6,971 nucleotides of DNA, taken from positions 1 to 6,971 of the forward strand of contig JAWXUT010000091.1 of assembly GCA_044426075.1 (NCBI GenBank), read 5' to 3'. Below the pieces are notes generated by a model. The model made no database searches and was not told the origin of the DNA. It saw only the letters and a list, made by a program, of their open reading frames with translations. Source of the DNA: JAWXUT01 sp044426075 (GTDB taxonomy: Bacteria; Bacillota; Clostridia; Christensenellales; DTU072). The translations under genes were made by a program, and so were the position numbers. Of this stretch, positions 1 through 6,211 are shown in pieces (within the stretch, counting starts at the first letter, position 1; every line of letters begins with the position of its first letter).

Positions 1-10
1 CGTTTGCATA

Positions 11-1801
11 CTAACTGTTAAGCGTGTAAATAACACCGTGGCCGTCTTCTTCTGTAACTATAACAGTAGAAATATAAGAACCGTCTATCAAATATGAATC
101 TATTATTGATATATAATCGCACTCTGTTGGAATTAGCTGAGTGCCGTCATTAGCGTACAATCCATACAAGTCATCAATTTTTGTTATATAAACGCCGTTG
201 CCCAGTCCGTATACATTTTCAAGTTCTGTTGCGTTGCCATTTCTATCAATTCTGTAGAAATACTTGTTAATATCACCCGATGTGCTGTTGTAATCATACT
301 GGGATCCCGTACAATACTCACCAAAATAAGGTGATAATTCCGCATAATCAAATGGGATAAGCTGCGTGCCGTCAACATCAAACGCGCCAAGCATTGTTGT
401 CAATGTACTCAAGCTAAATTGCCCTACAATTACTGCGCCGTCATGACAAAGTATGGTATCATAGCCAATTTTTTCTTCAACTTGAGCAAGCACTGTTATA
501 GATGTATCAATATTATAATACATGGCAGAAGTTATTGGCAAATCAAAGTTAGGGTCTGCATTAGAAATTCCCACTCCGTCTACATAAAGTAGCGGCAGAA
601 GCACATCTATATCCGTGCGCTCACAGTCTTCATCATACAAACTGAATGAAATCGACCAGTACATTTCGCTATCAATATAGTAATAGTAGTAGTAATAAAC
701 CAAACTATAGCCTTCTTGTACAGCTGAACTAAGTGGTACAACTGGTGTGTAATAATAAGCAAAAGTGCCGTTAGCAAACTCGCCTTCATCAACAACGTCG
801 TTGTAAGCATTGCTAACTGTGCGCAAAAACGAGTCGTTATATTCATTTGCAACAAGAACAATTCTGTCCTCAACATTGTATCCGCGACCTAATTTTGCAC
901 TGTATTTATATGCGCAAATTGAGATATAATTCAACACATCATCATCGTCATACATGCTAAGTTCATATCCGTCATATTCTGTTGTGGAAGAATATACTGA
1001 TGACACCAAATACCACCCGTTTCCTGCATAATAAACCGAACATACAGTGGCTTCAACTGACATTGCATCATCACTAAATGCCGTATATAGTTCATCAACT
1101 ACAAAATATCCGTTTACAATATTATTCATTGTATGAAAACGCACGTTGTTTGGGCCAGATGTTACAATGTATCCGTCATTCATATAAAAAGAACTGTACA
1201 ATGTTACATTTGCAAGCGTGCCAATTTTCAAAAGTTCTTCGCCGCCCGCAGACGTATAGTCATAAATTGTTGCATATAAAAACTCAGTACTGTCTCCCGT
1301 ATTTGTAATATCGCCAATTACCGCCAAATATTGCCCGTCTAAAAAGGTATATTGGTTAATTGCGCTGTTTACTTCATATGAGAATCCAAATTCCGCACCT
1401 TGATTTTCGCCAGTATATTTTACGATACCTATTTTAGTTGCTATATCTCCACCGCTTGCAACTTGTTTTTCAACAATTGCGTATTCTCCGAATATATCCA
1501 AAACAGCTGTGTAGCGCGGTATCATTAAGACTTCAGTTGAAGTGCAAAAACCATAAAGTGTGGTATAAGAACCCGTTGTATCTGCAATGCCTTCTTGCGT
1601 AACATAAACATCGTATGTTGAATTGTAACTTGCAACATAAACGCCGTCATCTAAAACAAAAGATGCAGTTGCTGAAGTATACGCGCCTTGCGATTCAAAA
1701 TTTAAAAAATATTCATCATAGTAGGTAAGGTCACCGTTGCACGAAACGCACACCGTCAACACAGCCACCAATATTAATAAAACAACCAACTTTTTTCTCA
1801 T
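11..1801 (-). CDS. Tyrosine-rich secreted lipoprotein with WG-type repeats, function unknown
   Basis: The N-terminus is a lipoprotein signal peptide: basic residues RKK at 2-4, a hydrophobic core at 5-17, and a lipobox-like CVSC ending at Cys21. The -3 residue is Cys rather than the usual Leu/Val/Ile, so the match is good but not perfect. The mature protein is probably lipid-anchored on the outer membrane face. It is acidic, low in Lys/Arg and very rich in Tyr, Asp, Ser and Thr. Two WG-like repeats (G-x-[YF]-x-x-DG-x-x-LIP) lie at about 472-496 and 546-571, both containing DGTQLIP. A more degenerate copy (LMIP...FGEYAIV) lies near 92-110. WG repeats are beta-rich and common in surface proteins of gut anaerobes, but they do not give a function. 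Residues 369-375 are seven consecutive Tyr. ATG at 1801 is preferred because later starts would lose the basic n-region. There is no Shine-Dalgarno, and a strong promoter abuts the ATG. The stop is TAG, 10 bp from the window edge. Confidence 0.85.
   Translation of the reverse strand: MRKKLVVLLILVAVLTVCVSCNGDLTYYDEYFLNFESQGAYTSATASFVLDDGVYVASYNSTYDVYVTQEGIADTTGSYTTLYGFCTSTEVLMIPRYTAVLDIFGEYAIVEKQVASGGDIATKIGIVKYTGENQGAEFGFSYEVNSAINQYTFLDGQYLAVIGDITNTGDSTEFLYATIYDYTSAGGEELLKIGTLANVTLYSSFYMNDGYIVTSGPNNVRFHTMNNIVNGYFVVDELYTAFSDDAMSVEATVCSVYYAGNGWYLVSSVYSSTTEYDGYELSMYDDDDVLNYISICAYKYSAKLGRGYNVEDRIVLVANEYNDSFLRTVSNAYNDVVDEGEFANGTFAYYYTPVVPLSSAVQEGYSLVYYYYYYYIDSEMYWSISFSLYDEDCERTDIDVLLPLLYVDGVGISNADPNFDLPITSAMYYNIDTSITVLAQVEEKIGYDTILCHDGAVIVGQFSLSTLTTMLGAFDVDGTQLIPFDYAELSPYFGEYCTGSQYDYNSTSGDINKYFYRIDRNGNATELENVYGLGNGVYITKIDDLYGLYANDGTQLIPTECDYISIIDSYLIDGSYISTVIVTEEDGHGVIYTLNS
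677..697 (-). repeat. TAY trinucleotide run encoding seven Tyr
   Basis: Seven consecutive tyrosine codons (TAT TAC TAC TAC TAT TAC TAT on the minus strand) encode residues 369-375 of the lipoprotein. The TAC/TAT mixture is a short imperfect microsatellite. Slippage would add or remove whole Tyr residues without shifting the frame. Confidence 0.85.
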
Positions 1802-1807
1802 ATAATA

Positions 1808-1836
1808 AGTATATCACACGACAACACTTTAGTCAA
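1808..1836 (-). promoter_or_regulatory. Sigma-A type promoter with extended -10 for the lipoprotein gene
   Basis: On the minus strand, TTGACT (1831-1836) is separated by exactly 17 nt from TATACT (1808-1813). The last three spacer bases are TGA, giving an extended -10 (TGnTATACT). Each hexamer matches the consensus at five of six positions. Six bases, TATTAT, separate the -10 from the ATG at 1799-1801, so the expected +1 is the A of the start codon. This predicts a leaderless mRNA, in agreement with the missing ribosome-binding site. Confidence 0.8.
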
Positions 1837-1891
1837 CATCAATGGGCTTGCTTTTATCTGAAAACTAGCTGAACATTATGTCAACACTTTA
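1822..1891. repeat. 10-bp direct repeat CAACACTTTA, possible operator pair
   Basis: CAACACTTTA occurs at 1822-1831 and again at 1882-1891, exactly 60 bp apart, and both copies are preceded by G and one variable base. The first copy fills part of the spacer of the lipoprotein promoter. The second overlaps a perfect minus-strand TTGACA (1879-1884) that has no good -10 behind it, and it lies upstream of the tspO promoter. The pair could be binding sites for a regulator of one or both divergent genes, or the remnant of a duplicated promoter. The function is inferred from position only. Confidence 0.4.
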
Positions 1892-1916
1892 AACAATAAA
1901 GCATTTATGAGGTTTC

Positions 1917-1945
1917 TTGAATCATAAAAACCACATATTTAACAT
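1917..1945 (+). promoter_or_regulatory. Candidate weak promoter for tspO
   Basis: TTGAAT (1917-1922), a 17-nt spacer and TAACAT (1940-1945) are the best -35/-10 pair upstream of tspO. They match the consensus at four of six positions each. Transcription would begin near 1952, leaving about 5 nt before the ATG at 1957. An alternative -10, TATATT (1945-1950), would put +1 exactly on the ATG but has no recognisable -35. In either case the leader is too short to hold a Shine-Dalgarno, and none is present. Confidence 0.4.
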
Positions 1946-1956
1946 ATATTTTTGTT

Positions 1957-2421
1957 ATGAAACAATTTAAGACACTTATATCATTTGCAATTGCGCTAGC
2001 CTATGTTTTTGTAGTGGGCTACGCCTCAACTTTACTTACCACACCCGATTCAAATTGGTATTTGGCGCTTGCAAAACCCGACTATATGCCACCTAATTAC
2101 GTGTTTCCAATAGCTTGGGGATTGTGTTATGCTTTTATGGCCATTGCAATAACCGCAACAGTCACAAAAAAAGCACTCCGCCGCGCATTGTTGGTGTGGG
2201 GAGTGCTTGGAATATTGAATATTTTATGGTGTTTGGCATTTTTTACACTGCACTTAACATACTTTTCACTACTAGTGCTAGCGCTACAAGTCGCTGTGGT
2301 TATAATACTCACTACGTTTTACATCAAACACACCAAATATTTATGGATAACCATGATTCCGCTACTTGCGTGGTATATTTATGCCTTGTTGTTGAATTTT
2401 GGCATACTAATTTTGAACTAA
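1957..2421 (+). CDS. tspO: TspO/MBR family membrane protein (tryptophan-rich sensory protein)
   Basis: This 154-residue protein has five hydrophobic segments (about 7-27, 48-68, 77-97, 101-121, 129-152), the size and topology of TspO/MBR proteins, the bacterial homologues of the mitochondrial translocator protein. Family signatures in order are NWYLALAKP (33-41), PP at 45-46, FPIAW (50-54) with Y58, LNILW (87-91) followed by FF at 95-96, and IPLLAW (134-139) with LN at 146-147. Family members bind tetrapyrroles such as protoporphyrin and haem and affect stress or porphyrin-related regulation. The ligand here cannot be read from sequence. Met1 gives the usual short N-terminus before TM1. No Shine-Dalgarno precedes it, since the bases upstream are T-rich. 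The TAA stop at 2419-2421 directly abuts the rnfB stop on the other strand. The gene is divergent from the lipoprotein gene and convergent with the Rnf operon, so joint function is not implied. Confidence 0.92.
   Translation: MKQFKTLISFAIALAYVFVVGYASTLLTTPDSNWYLALAKPDYMPPNYVFPIAWGLCYAFMAIAITATVTKKALRRALLVWGVLGILNILWCLAFFTLHLTYFSLLVLALQVAVVIILTTFYIKHTKYLWITMIPLLAWYIYALLLNFGILILN
2166..2208 (-). terminator. Candidate intrinsic terminator of the Rnf operon, antisense inside tspO
   Basis: Read on the minus strand, AAGCACTCC (2200-2208) and GGAGTGCTT (2171-2179) form a perfect 9-bp inverted repeat with a 20-nt loop. The second arm runs into seven T residues (2166-2172), two of which pair in the stem. 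It lies about 215 nt downstream of the rnfB stop and is the first hairpin with a T-tract I found on that strand after the operon. On the plus strand the T-tract is missing, so termination would be one-directional. The loop is longer than usual. The bases also encode tspO residues about 72-84. Confidence 0.55.
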
Positions 2422-3222
2422 CTATTGATACTTTTGATCATTAAGACATTTTATAGTTTTGCTTGGACATTTTGACATACAAAGTCCGCAAGCGGTACAT
2501 TTACTGTAGTCGAATTTAGGCAAGTTGTTCTCCATTGTAATTGCGCCAGAAGGACAGAATTTTGCGCATAAGCCACAACCGATACAGCCATTTTTACAGA
2601 TAGCACGCACAGCTTTGCCCTTATCGCAACTTGAACAAGCAACATAATAAACAGCTTTTGCGGATATTCTTTTTACAACGCCTTTAGGGCAATGGCCAAT
2701 ACAAGCCCCGCACTGCACACATTTGCTTTGAATAACGTGAGCCACGCCGTCGCGCACTTTTATAGCACCATAAGCGCAAGTTTTACTGCAATCGCGATTG
2801 CCAATGCAACCCACACTGCAAGCCTTGCTTCCACCCGCAAGTATTTCAATTGAACCACAGTTGCCATAACCTTGATACGCATATTTATTCAAACAGTCAT
2901 TGCCGCCAGAACACGCCACAACCACAATAGTTTCTTCACCAATGTCGCCTTCTGCGCCCAACAAGCTCGCAATTTTTTCTTTGTTTTCTTTGGGAGTTGC
3001 GTTGCAATCAGTTAGCTTTGCAGTGCCTTCAACTAGGCATTTTGCAAAATCGCCACAACCCGCCTTGCCACACGCACCACAGTTAGCGCCCGCAAGCAAT
3101 TTATTTACAGCCTCAACCCTAGGGTCTTCTTTAACAGCCAATTTTTTACTACATATTGCAATTGTTATAGCAAAAACTATAGCAAGTCCAGTTAATATTA
3201 ATACAGGATAAACTATTTGCAT
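2422..3222 (-). CDS. rnfB: RnfB, electron-entry ferredoxin-like subunit of the Rnf complex
   Basis: This subunit accepts electrons from reduced ferredoxin at the cytoplasmic face and passes them into the Rnf complex. It has 266 residues: a membrane anchor at 3-24, then the RnfB Fe-S domain with the C-x2-C-x4-C-x16-C pattern (C48, C51, C56, C73). Next come clostridial-type cysteine sets. C135, C139, C145 and C149 together with CVQCGACIGHCP (C168, C171, C174, C178) form one pair of [4Fe-4S] sites. CIGCGLCAKFCP (C213-C223) with CTACGLCMSKCP (C242-C252) forms a second pair. Further cysteines (C104, C110, C122, C196, C199, C209) may hold another cluster. At least five [4Fe-4S] clusters are therefore expected. 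The ATG at 3222 is 4 nt after GGGGG (3227-3231), which directly follows the rnfA stop. The gene is last in the operon, and its TAG stop (2422-2424) abuts the tspO stop. Confidence 0.95.
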   Translation of the reverse strand: MQIVYPVLILTGLAIVFAITIAICSKKLAVKEDPRVEAVNKLLAGANCGACGKAGCGDFAKCLVEGTAKLTDCNATPKENKEKIASLLGAEGDIGEETIVVVACSGGNDCLNKYAYQGYGNCGSIEILAGGSKACSVGCIGNRDCSKTCAYGAIKVRDGVAHVIQSKCVQCGACIGHCPKGVVKRISAKAVYYVACSSCDKGKAVRAICKNGCIGCGLCAKFCPSGAITMENNLPKFDYSKCTACGLCMSKCPSKTIKCLNDQKYQ

Positions 3223-3231
3223 AACGCCCCC

Positions 3232-3813
3232 TTACAATGAAAATCCGCTAAACGCAGTGAACGCCATAGCCATCAAGGATGCCGTAATCAGCGTTATTGG
3301 GAACCCTCTAAAGGATTTTGGGATACTAGCGCTTTCCATTTTTTCACGAATACCCGCCATAATTAGTATGGCAATTGTAAAGCCTACACCGCTTGCTACA
3401 CCATTTACAAATGCGTAAAGTAGTGTTGATGTTGTAAGTTCTGTTACGTTCATAATAGCAACACCCAACACCGCGCAGTTTGTTGTAATTAAAGGAAGAT
3501 AAACGCCAAGCGCGCTATACAGTGAAGGACTGAACTTTTTAATTACCATTTCAACCAACTGAATCAAACTTGCAATAACCAAAATAAATACTATTGTCTG
3601 TAGATATTCCAGCGAAGCTAGTTCTAGTATAATATTTAAACCATAGGTGATTATGCTTGCAATTCCCATAACGAAAATAACTGCAAAGCCCATACCTAGA
3701 GCTGTTTCTGTCTTTTTACTTACGCCCAAAAATGGACATATACCTAAAAACCTATTCATAACAAAGTTGTTTACAAACACGGCATTGATAATTATAACCC
3801 ACATATAAGCCAT
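3232..3813 (-). CDS. rnfA: RnfA, integral membrane subunit of the Rnf complex
   Basis: This 193-residue protein has about six membrane helices and full family length. The two hallmark cysteine segments are present: NRFLGICPFLGVSKK with C26, and LPLITTNCAVLGVA with C113. In solved Rnf and related NQR structures, these cysteines and their RnfE counterparts coordinate a [2Fe-2S] cluster in the membrane between the two subunits. The arrangement is an inverted-repeat pair, and RnfA and RnfE are homologous. The ATG (3811-3813) shares its last base position with the rnfE TAA stop as TAATG, and AAGGAGGGG sits just upstream inside the end of rnfE, so translational coupling is likely. A 9-nt gap leads to rnfB. 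Whether the complex moves Na+ or H+ cannot be judged from this sequence. Confidence 0.96.
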   Translation of the reverse strand: MAYMWVIIINAVFVNNFVMNRFLGICPFLGVSKKTETALGMGFAVIFVMGIASIITYGLNIILELASLEYLQTIVFILVIASLIQLVEMVIKKFSPSLYSALGVYLPLITTNCAVLGVAIMNVTELTTSTLLYAFVNGVASGVGFTIAILIMAGIREKMESASIPKSFRGFPITLITASLMAMAFTAFSGFSL

Positions 3814-4550
3814 TATTTATCCCCTCCTTCATTAGCAACTTCATTTTCACTTGTGGCATGAATTTCAGCAATAGCGTCTTCCATTTCATTTTCCGCCTTT
3901 TTGTGTGCAAGTTCCAGTTTTCGTTTTTCATATGCGTCGAATAAAGTGTTATAAGCCACCATTAATAGCGCATAAATTAAGAATCCACCCGCTGGCAATA
4001 CAAAAATTGTCATTGCGACGTTGTCAAGCCCCGGAATTGTGTAGCCGAACAGCGACCCAGTTCCCAAAAACTCACGAGCAAGACCCAACACTGTTAGTGA
4101 AAGTGTAAAGCCTAGTCCAACACCCAAACCGTCTGCAATTGATGGCAACACACTGTTGTTGCTAGCAAATGATTCTGCCCTTGCAAGAATAATGCAGTTA
4201 ACAACTATAAGTGGCAAGAATAAGCCCAAACTATCGTATAATGTAGGCAAAAATGTATTCATAACCATTTGAACAATAGTAACAAACGTTGCAATAATAA
4301 GGATATAAGTTGGAATTCTTACTTTGCTTGGGATAATGTGCCTCAATAATGAAATCAATGCATTTGAACAGATTAGAACAAATGTTGTAGCAAGACCCAT
4401 TGACAAGCCATTTAACGCAGAAGTTGTAACAGCAAGTGTGGGGCAAGAGCCCAAAACCAACCTAAAAGTAGGGTTGTTTTTTGTTAGGCCTCCAATCAAT
4501 GGTTCAGATAAGGTGTTTATATTAAATTTAACATTTTTAGTCTTTTTCAT
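3813..4550 (-). CDS. rnfE: RnfE, integral membrane subunit of the Rnf complex
   Basis: This is the RnfA homologue and partner, with about six membrane helices in residues 25-205. The paired cysteine motifs are LGSCPTLAVT (C36) and LPLIVVNCIILARAE (C119), the expected membrane [2Fe-2S] ligands shared with RnfA. The conserved stretch from about 120 to 165 (LARAESFA, LGVGLGFTL, REFLGTGS) supports the call. Residues about 207-245 form a charged, Glu/Ala/Lys-rich cytoplasmic tail longer than that of typical RnfE. The ATG at 4550 (245 residues) lies 7 nt after GGGGG (4558-4562) and 2 nt after the rnfG stop. A GTG one codon upstream (4553), overlapping that stop by one base, is possible but sits too close to the ribosome site. 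The 3' end encodes the ribosome site of rnfA. Confidence 0.95.
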   Translation of the reverse strand: MKKTKNVKFNINTLSEPLIGGLTKNNPTFRLVLGSCPTLAVTTSALNGLSMGLATTFVLICSNALISLLRHIIPSKVRIPTYILIIATFVTIVQMVMNTFLPTLYDSLGLFLPLIVVNCIILARAESFASNNSVLPSIADGLGVGLGFTLSLTVLGLAREFLGTGSLFGYTIPGLDNVAMTIFVLPAGGFLIYALLMVAYNTLFDAYEKRKLELAHKKAENEMEDAIAEIHATSENEVANEGGDK

Positions 4551-4552
4551 CA

Positions 4553-5158
4553 CTAAACCCCCACTTGAATATAGAATAGCACGGCAGATTCAACTGCATA
4601 CTGCACACCCGTAGATGATTTTGTTGCGCCAGTAACATAGGTTGCTTTGTTAGCGGTTTCGTCACTATTGTCGCCTTCTGTGCCAAAAAACACAAAATCA
4701 TTTACATTAAAGCCCACATATTGCGCTAAATAGTCATCGGTTAGAGCGTTGCTTCCAAGCCCAGGCGTTTCAGATGCCGCATTTTTAATAACTGATAAAA
4801 TGATGTCATCTTTTATTATAACTATAATTTCTATGCCGTCACTGCTGTAAGCCTTCTCGGAAAAAGCGGTTATTAGCATAGCCCCGTCATCGGCTAAATA
4901 TGCTGAACTTATTGATGTGTAATCACGAACCAAATCTGCAGACAAGTCAACTTCAACATAATTTTCTGAGGTGTAGTTTTCGTTGAATGTTTCAATTAAG
5001 CGCGCTTCATAATCAATAGTTGCTTCTGTGAACATATATACAACACTTAAAAGTAGGGCTGATACAAACGCAACAGACGCAAGCACTGCTACAAGCCTAA
5101 AGCTTTCTTTATCAAAAAGTTTAAGTGGTGCAGCTTTTTTCTCGGTAGAATTAGGCAT
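4553..5158 (-). CDS. rnfG: RnfG, covalent FMN subunit of the Rnf complex
   Basis: RnfG carries electrons through an FMN bound by phosphoester bond to a threonine on the extracytoplasmic side. This 201-residue protein has an N-terminal membrane anchor (about 21-43) and then an FMN-binding domain with ETPGLG (130-135) and the flavinylation motif TGATKSS, in which T179 is the predicted FMN-attachment residue. An ApbE-type flavin transferase is needed for attachment and is not in the window. The start is ATG at 5158, placed by a strong AGGAGG 6 nt upstream. A longer reading frame reaching 5227 would add a Lys/Arg-rich 23-residue stretch and lacks a ribosome site. It merely reads the end of rnfD in another frame. 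The gene overlaps rnfD by 8 nt, and its TAG stop is followed after 2 nt by the rnfE ATG. Length and motifs are normal for the NqrC/RnfG family. Confidence 0.95.
   Translation of the reverse strand: MPNSTEKKAAPLKLFDKESFRLVAVLASVAFVSALLLSVVYMFTEATIDYEARLIETFNENYTSENYVEVDLSADLVRDYTSISSAYLADDGAMLITAFSEKAYSSDGIEIIVIIKDDIILSVIKNAASETPGLGSNALTDDYLAQYVGFNVNDFVFFGTEGDNSDETANKATYVTGATKSSTGVQYAVESAVLFYIQVGV
4558..4562 (-). promoter_or_regulatory. G-rich ribosome-binding site of rnfE
   Basis: GGGGG on the minus strand lies 7 nt before the ATG at 4550 and 4 nt before the GTG at 4553. The spacing favours the ATG as the rnfE start. The site is within the last codons of rnfG, so rnfE translation is probably coupled to rnfG. 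Confidence 0.55.
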
Positions 5159-6200
5159 TTTGCACCTCCTTTTTGACTTTTTTAGGTTTTTTATAGCCAT
5201 ATGGTTTTGGTTTTGTGTATTTATCAATTAGTGGCACAAGGATATTCATAAACAGAATAGCTAGGCTTGCGCCCTCATTGTATCCGCCAAATCGCCTTAT
5301 CAGCACGGTCATAAAACCTGCGCCAACAGCATAAATGCATACGCCAACAACGCTGTTTGGTGAACTGCTGTAGTCCGTTAACATAAATACAGCTGCAAAC
5401 ATCAAGCCACCCGCAAATAGGTTAGGGATAATCATAGTCCAAGGATTTTCATAGAAGATAACGGTGCAAAGTGCGCAAGTTACAATATATAAAGTTGGAA
5501 TTTTCCAATCAATAATCTTCATTGCAATTAAAAATGCGCCCGCAAGCAAAATAGCTAGCACACTTGTTTCGCCAATAGAACCGCTTGTTCTACCCAAAAA
5601 TAAATCTAATATTGAAAAATCTCCACTGATAACACCGCTAGTAGCAGCCTCTTTTAAGGATGCAAGTGGAGTAGCGCCAGTCACAATTTCACTTGAAACA
5701 AATCCGCTAAAAAATTCTGACAAAAAGCCGTTGCTATAGTCAAGTGGTTCAATATAAGTAGAAACACCCATAAAAGAAACCGTCATTGCGCTTGTCCAAG
5801 AAAGTAGCAAGAAAACCCTTGCCGCTGCCGCTGGGTTTGCAAAGTTTTTACCCAAGCCGCCAAACAATAGTTTAACTATAACTATGGCAAAAATTGCACC
5901 CACAATTGGTACAAATAGTGGAATACGAGGTGGCAAGTTTAATCCCAAAATCAAACCCGTAACCACCGCCGATAAATCATTTGTGGTATTTTTCTGATGC
6001 GCAACCGCGTTGAACAACTTTTCTGAAATAACAGCTGTTCCAACAGCAAGAAGCACTACTAATAATGCGTAAAATCCGTATAAAACAACGCCCGCAATTA
6101 GTGGAATCATAAGTGCCATAATTACATATGACATTATTTTTCTTGTAGTAAGTGTACTGCCAACGTGTGGTGACACCGATACGATTAATTTATCTTTCAC
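5151..6200 (-). CDS. rnfD: RnfD, membrane flavoprotein subunit of the Rnf complex
   Basis: This 349-residue NqrB/RnfD family protein has about nine or ten membrane helices. It carries a covalent FMN and forms part of the electron and ion path. Visible motifs are SPH at 10-12, TNDLSAVVTGLILGLNLPP (73-91), GGLGKNFANPAAAAR (114-128), the flavinylation motif VTGATPLA with T177 as predicted FMN-threonine, MLTDYSSSP (273-281), and YNEGASLAILFMN (307-319) followed by PLID. The C-terminus is a basic Lys/Pro-rich tail (328-345). The start codon is GTG (6198-6200), 6 nt after GGGGG (6207-6211). No ATG is better placed. An 11-nt gap separates it from rnfC, and it overlaps rnfG by 8 nt. The last codons (Lys-Glu-Val) also supply the AGGAGG of rnfG. 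Confidence 0.96.
   Translation of the reverse strand: MKDKLIVSVSPHVGSTLTTRKIMSYVIMALMIPLIAGVVLYGFYALLVVLLAVGTAVISEKLFNAVAHQKNTTNDLSAVVTGLILGLNLPPRIPLFVPIVGAIFAIVIVKLLFGGLGKNFANPAAAARVFLLLSWTSAMTVSFMGVSTYIEPLDYSNGFLSEFFSGFVSSEIVTGATPLASLKEAATSGVISGDFSILDLFLGRTSGSIGETSVLAILLAGAFLIAMKIIDWKIPTLYIVTCALCTVIFYENPWTMIIPNLFAGGLMFAAVFMLTDYSSSPNSVVGVCIYAVGAGFMTVLIRRFGGYNEGASLAILFMNILVPLIDKYTKPKPYGYKKPKKVKKEVQNA
5165..5170 (-). promoter_or_regulatory. Shine-Dalgarno AGGAGG that fixes the rnfG start
   Basis: AGGAGG on the minus strand is followed by TGCAAA and the ATG at 5156-5158. It is the strongest ribosome site in the window and shows that rnfG begins at 5158, not at the upstream in-frame ATG at 5227. 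It lies inside the rnfD coding sequence. Confidence 0.85.
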
Positions 6201-6211
6201 AATACACCCCC

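Noticed and set aside
1858..1884. Second minus-strand promoter with perfect TTGACA at 1879-1884
   Set aside because: At a 17-nt spacing the -10 would be TCAGAT, three of six matches, and neighbouring spacings are no better. It may be a relic of the repeat rather than a working promoter.
2485..2500. Short CCGC-AA-GCGG inverted repeat near the tspO 3' end as a plus-strand terminator
   Set aside because: The stem is four base pairs with a two-base loop and no T-tract follows. It is best explained as rnfB coding sequence.
2900..3211. Plus-strand open frame of 103 codons opposite rnfB
   Set aside because: It is an antisense shadow of the cysteine-rich rnfB sequence, without a ribosome site, a recognisable domain or a promoter. 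The same applies to the other open frames opposite rnfD, rnfE, rnfG and the lipoprotein gene.
1957..3222. Functional link between tspO and the Rnf operon
   Set aside because: The genes are convergent, so they share no transcript, and no sequence feature ties TspO to electron transport. Only the overlap of transcripts is supported.
4551..4553. GTG start for rnfE one codon upstream of the ATG
   Set aside because: It would be only 4 nt from the GGGGG ribosome site. The ATG at 4550 has better spacing. The difference is one residue and cannot be settled by sequence alone.
5156..5227. Longer rnfG with a start at 5227
   Set aside because: The extra 23 residues are only the rnfD 3' end read in another frame. 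The strong AGGAGG sits directly before the ATG at 5158, which gives the normal short N-terminus before the membrane anchor.
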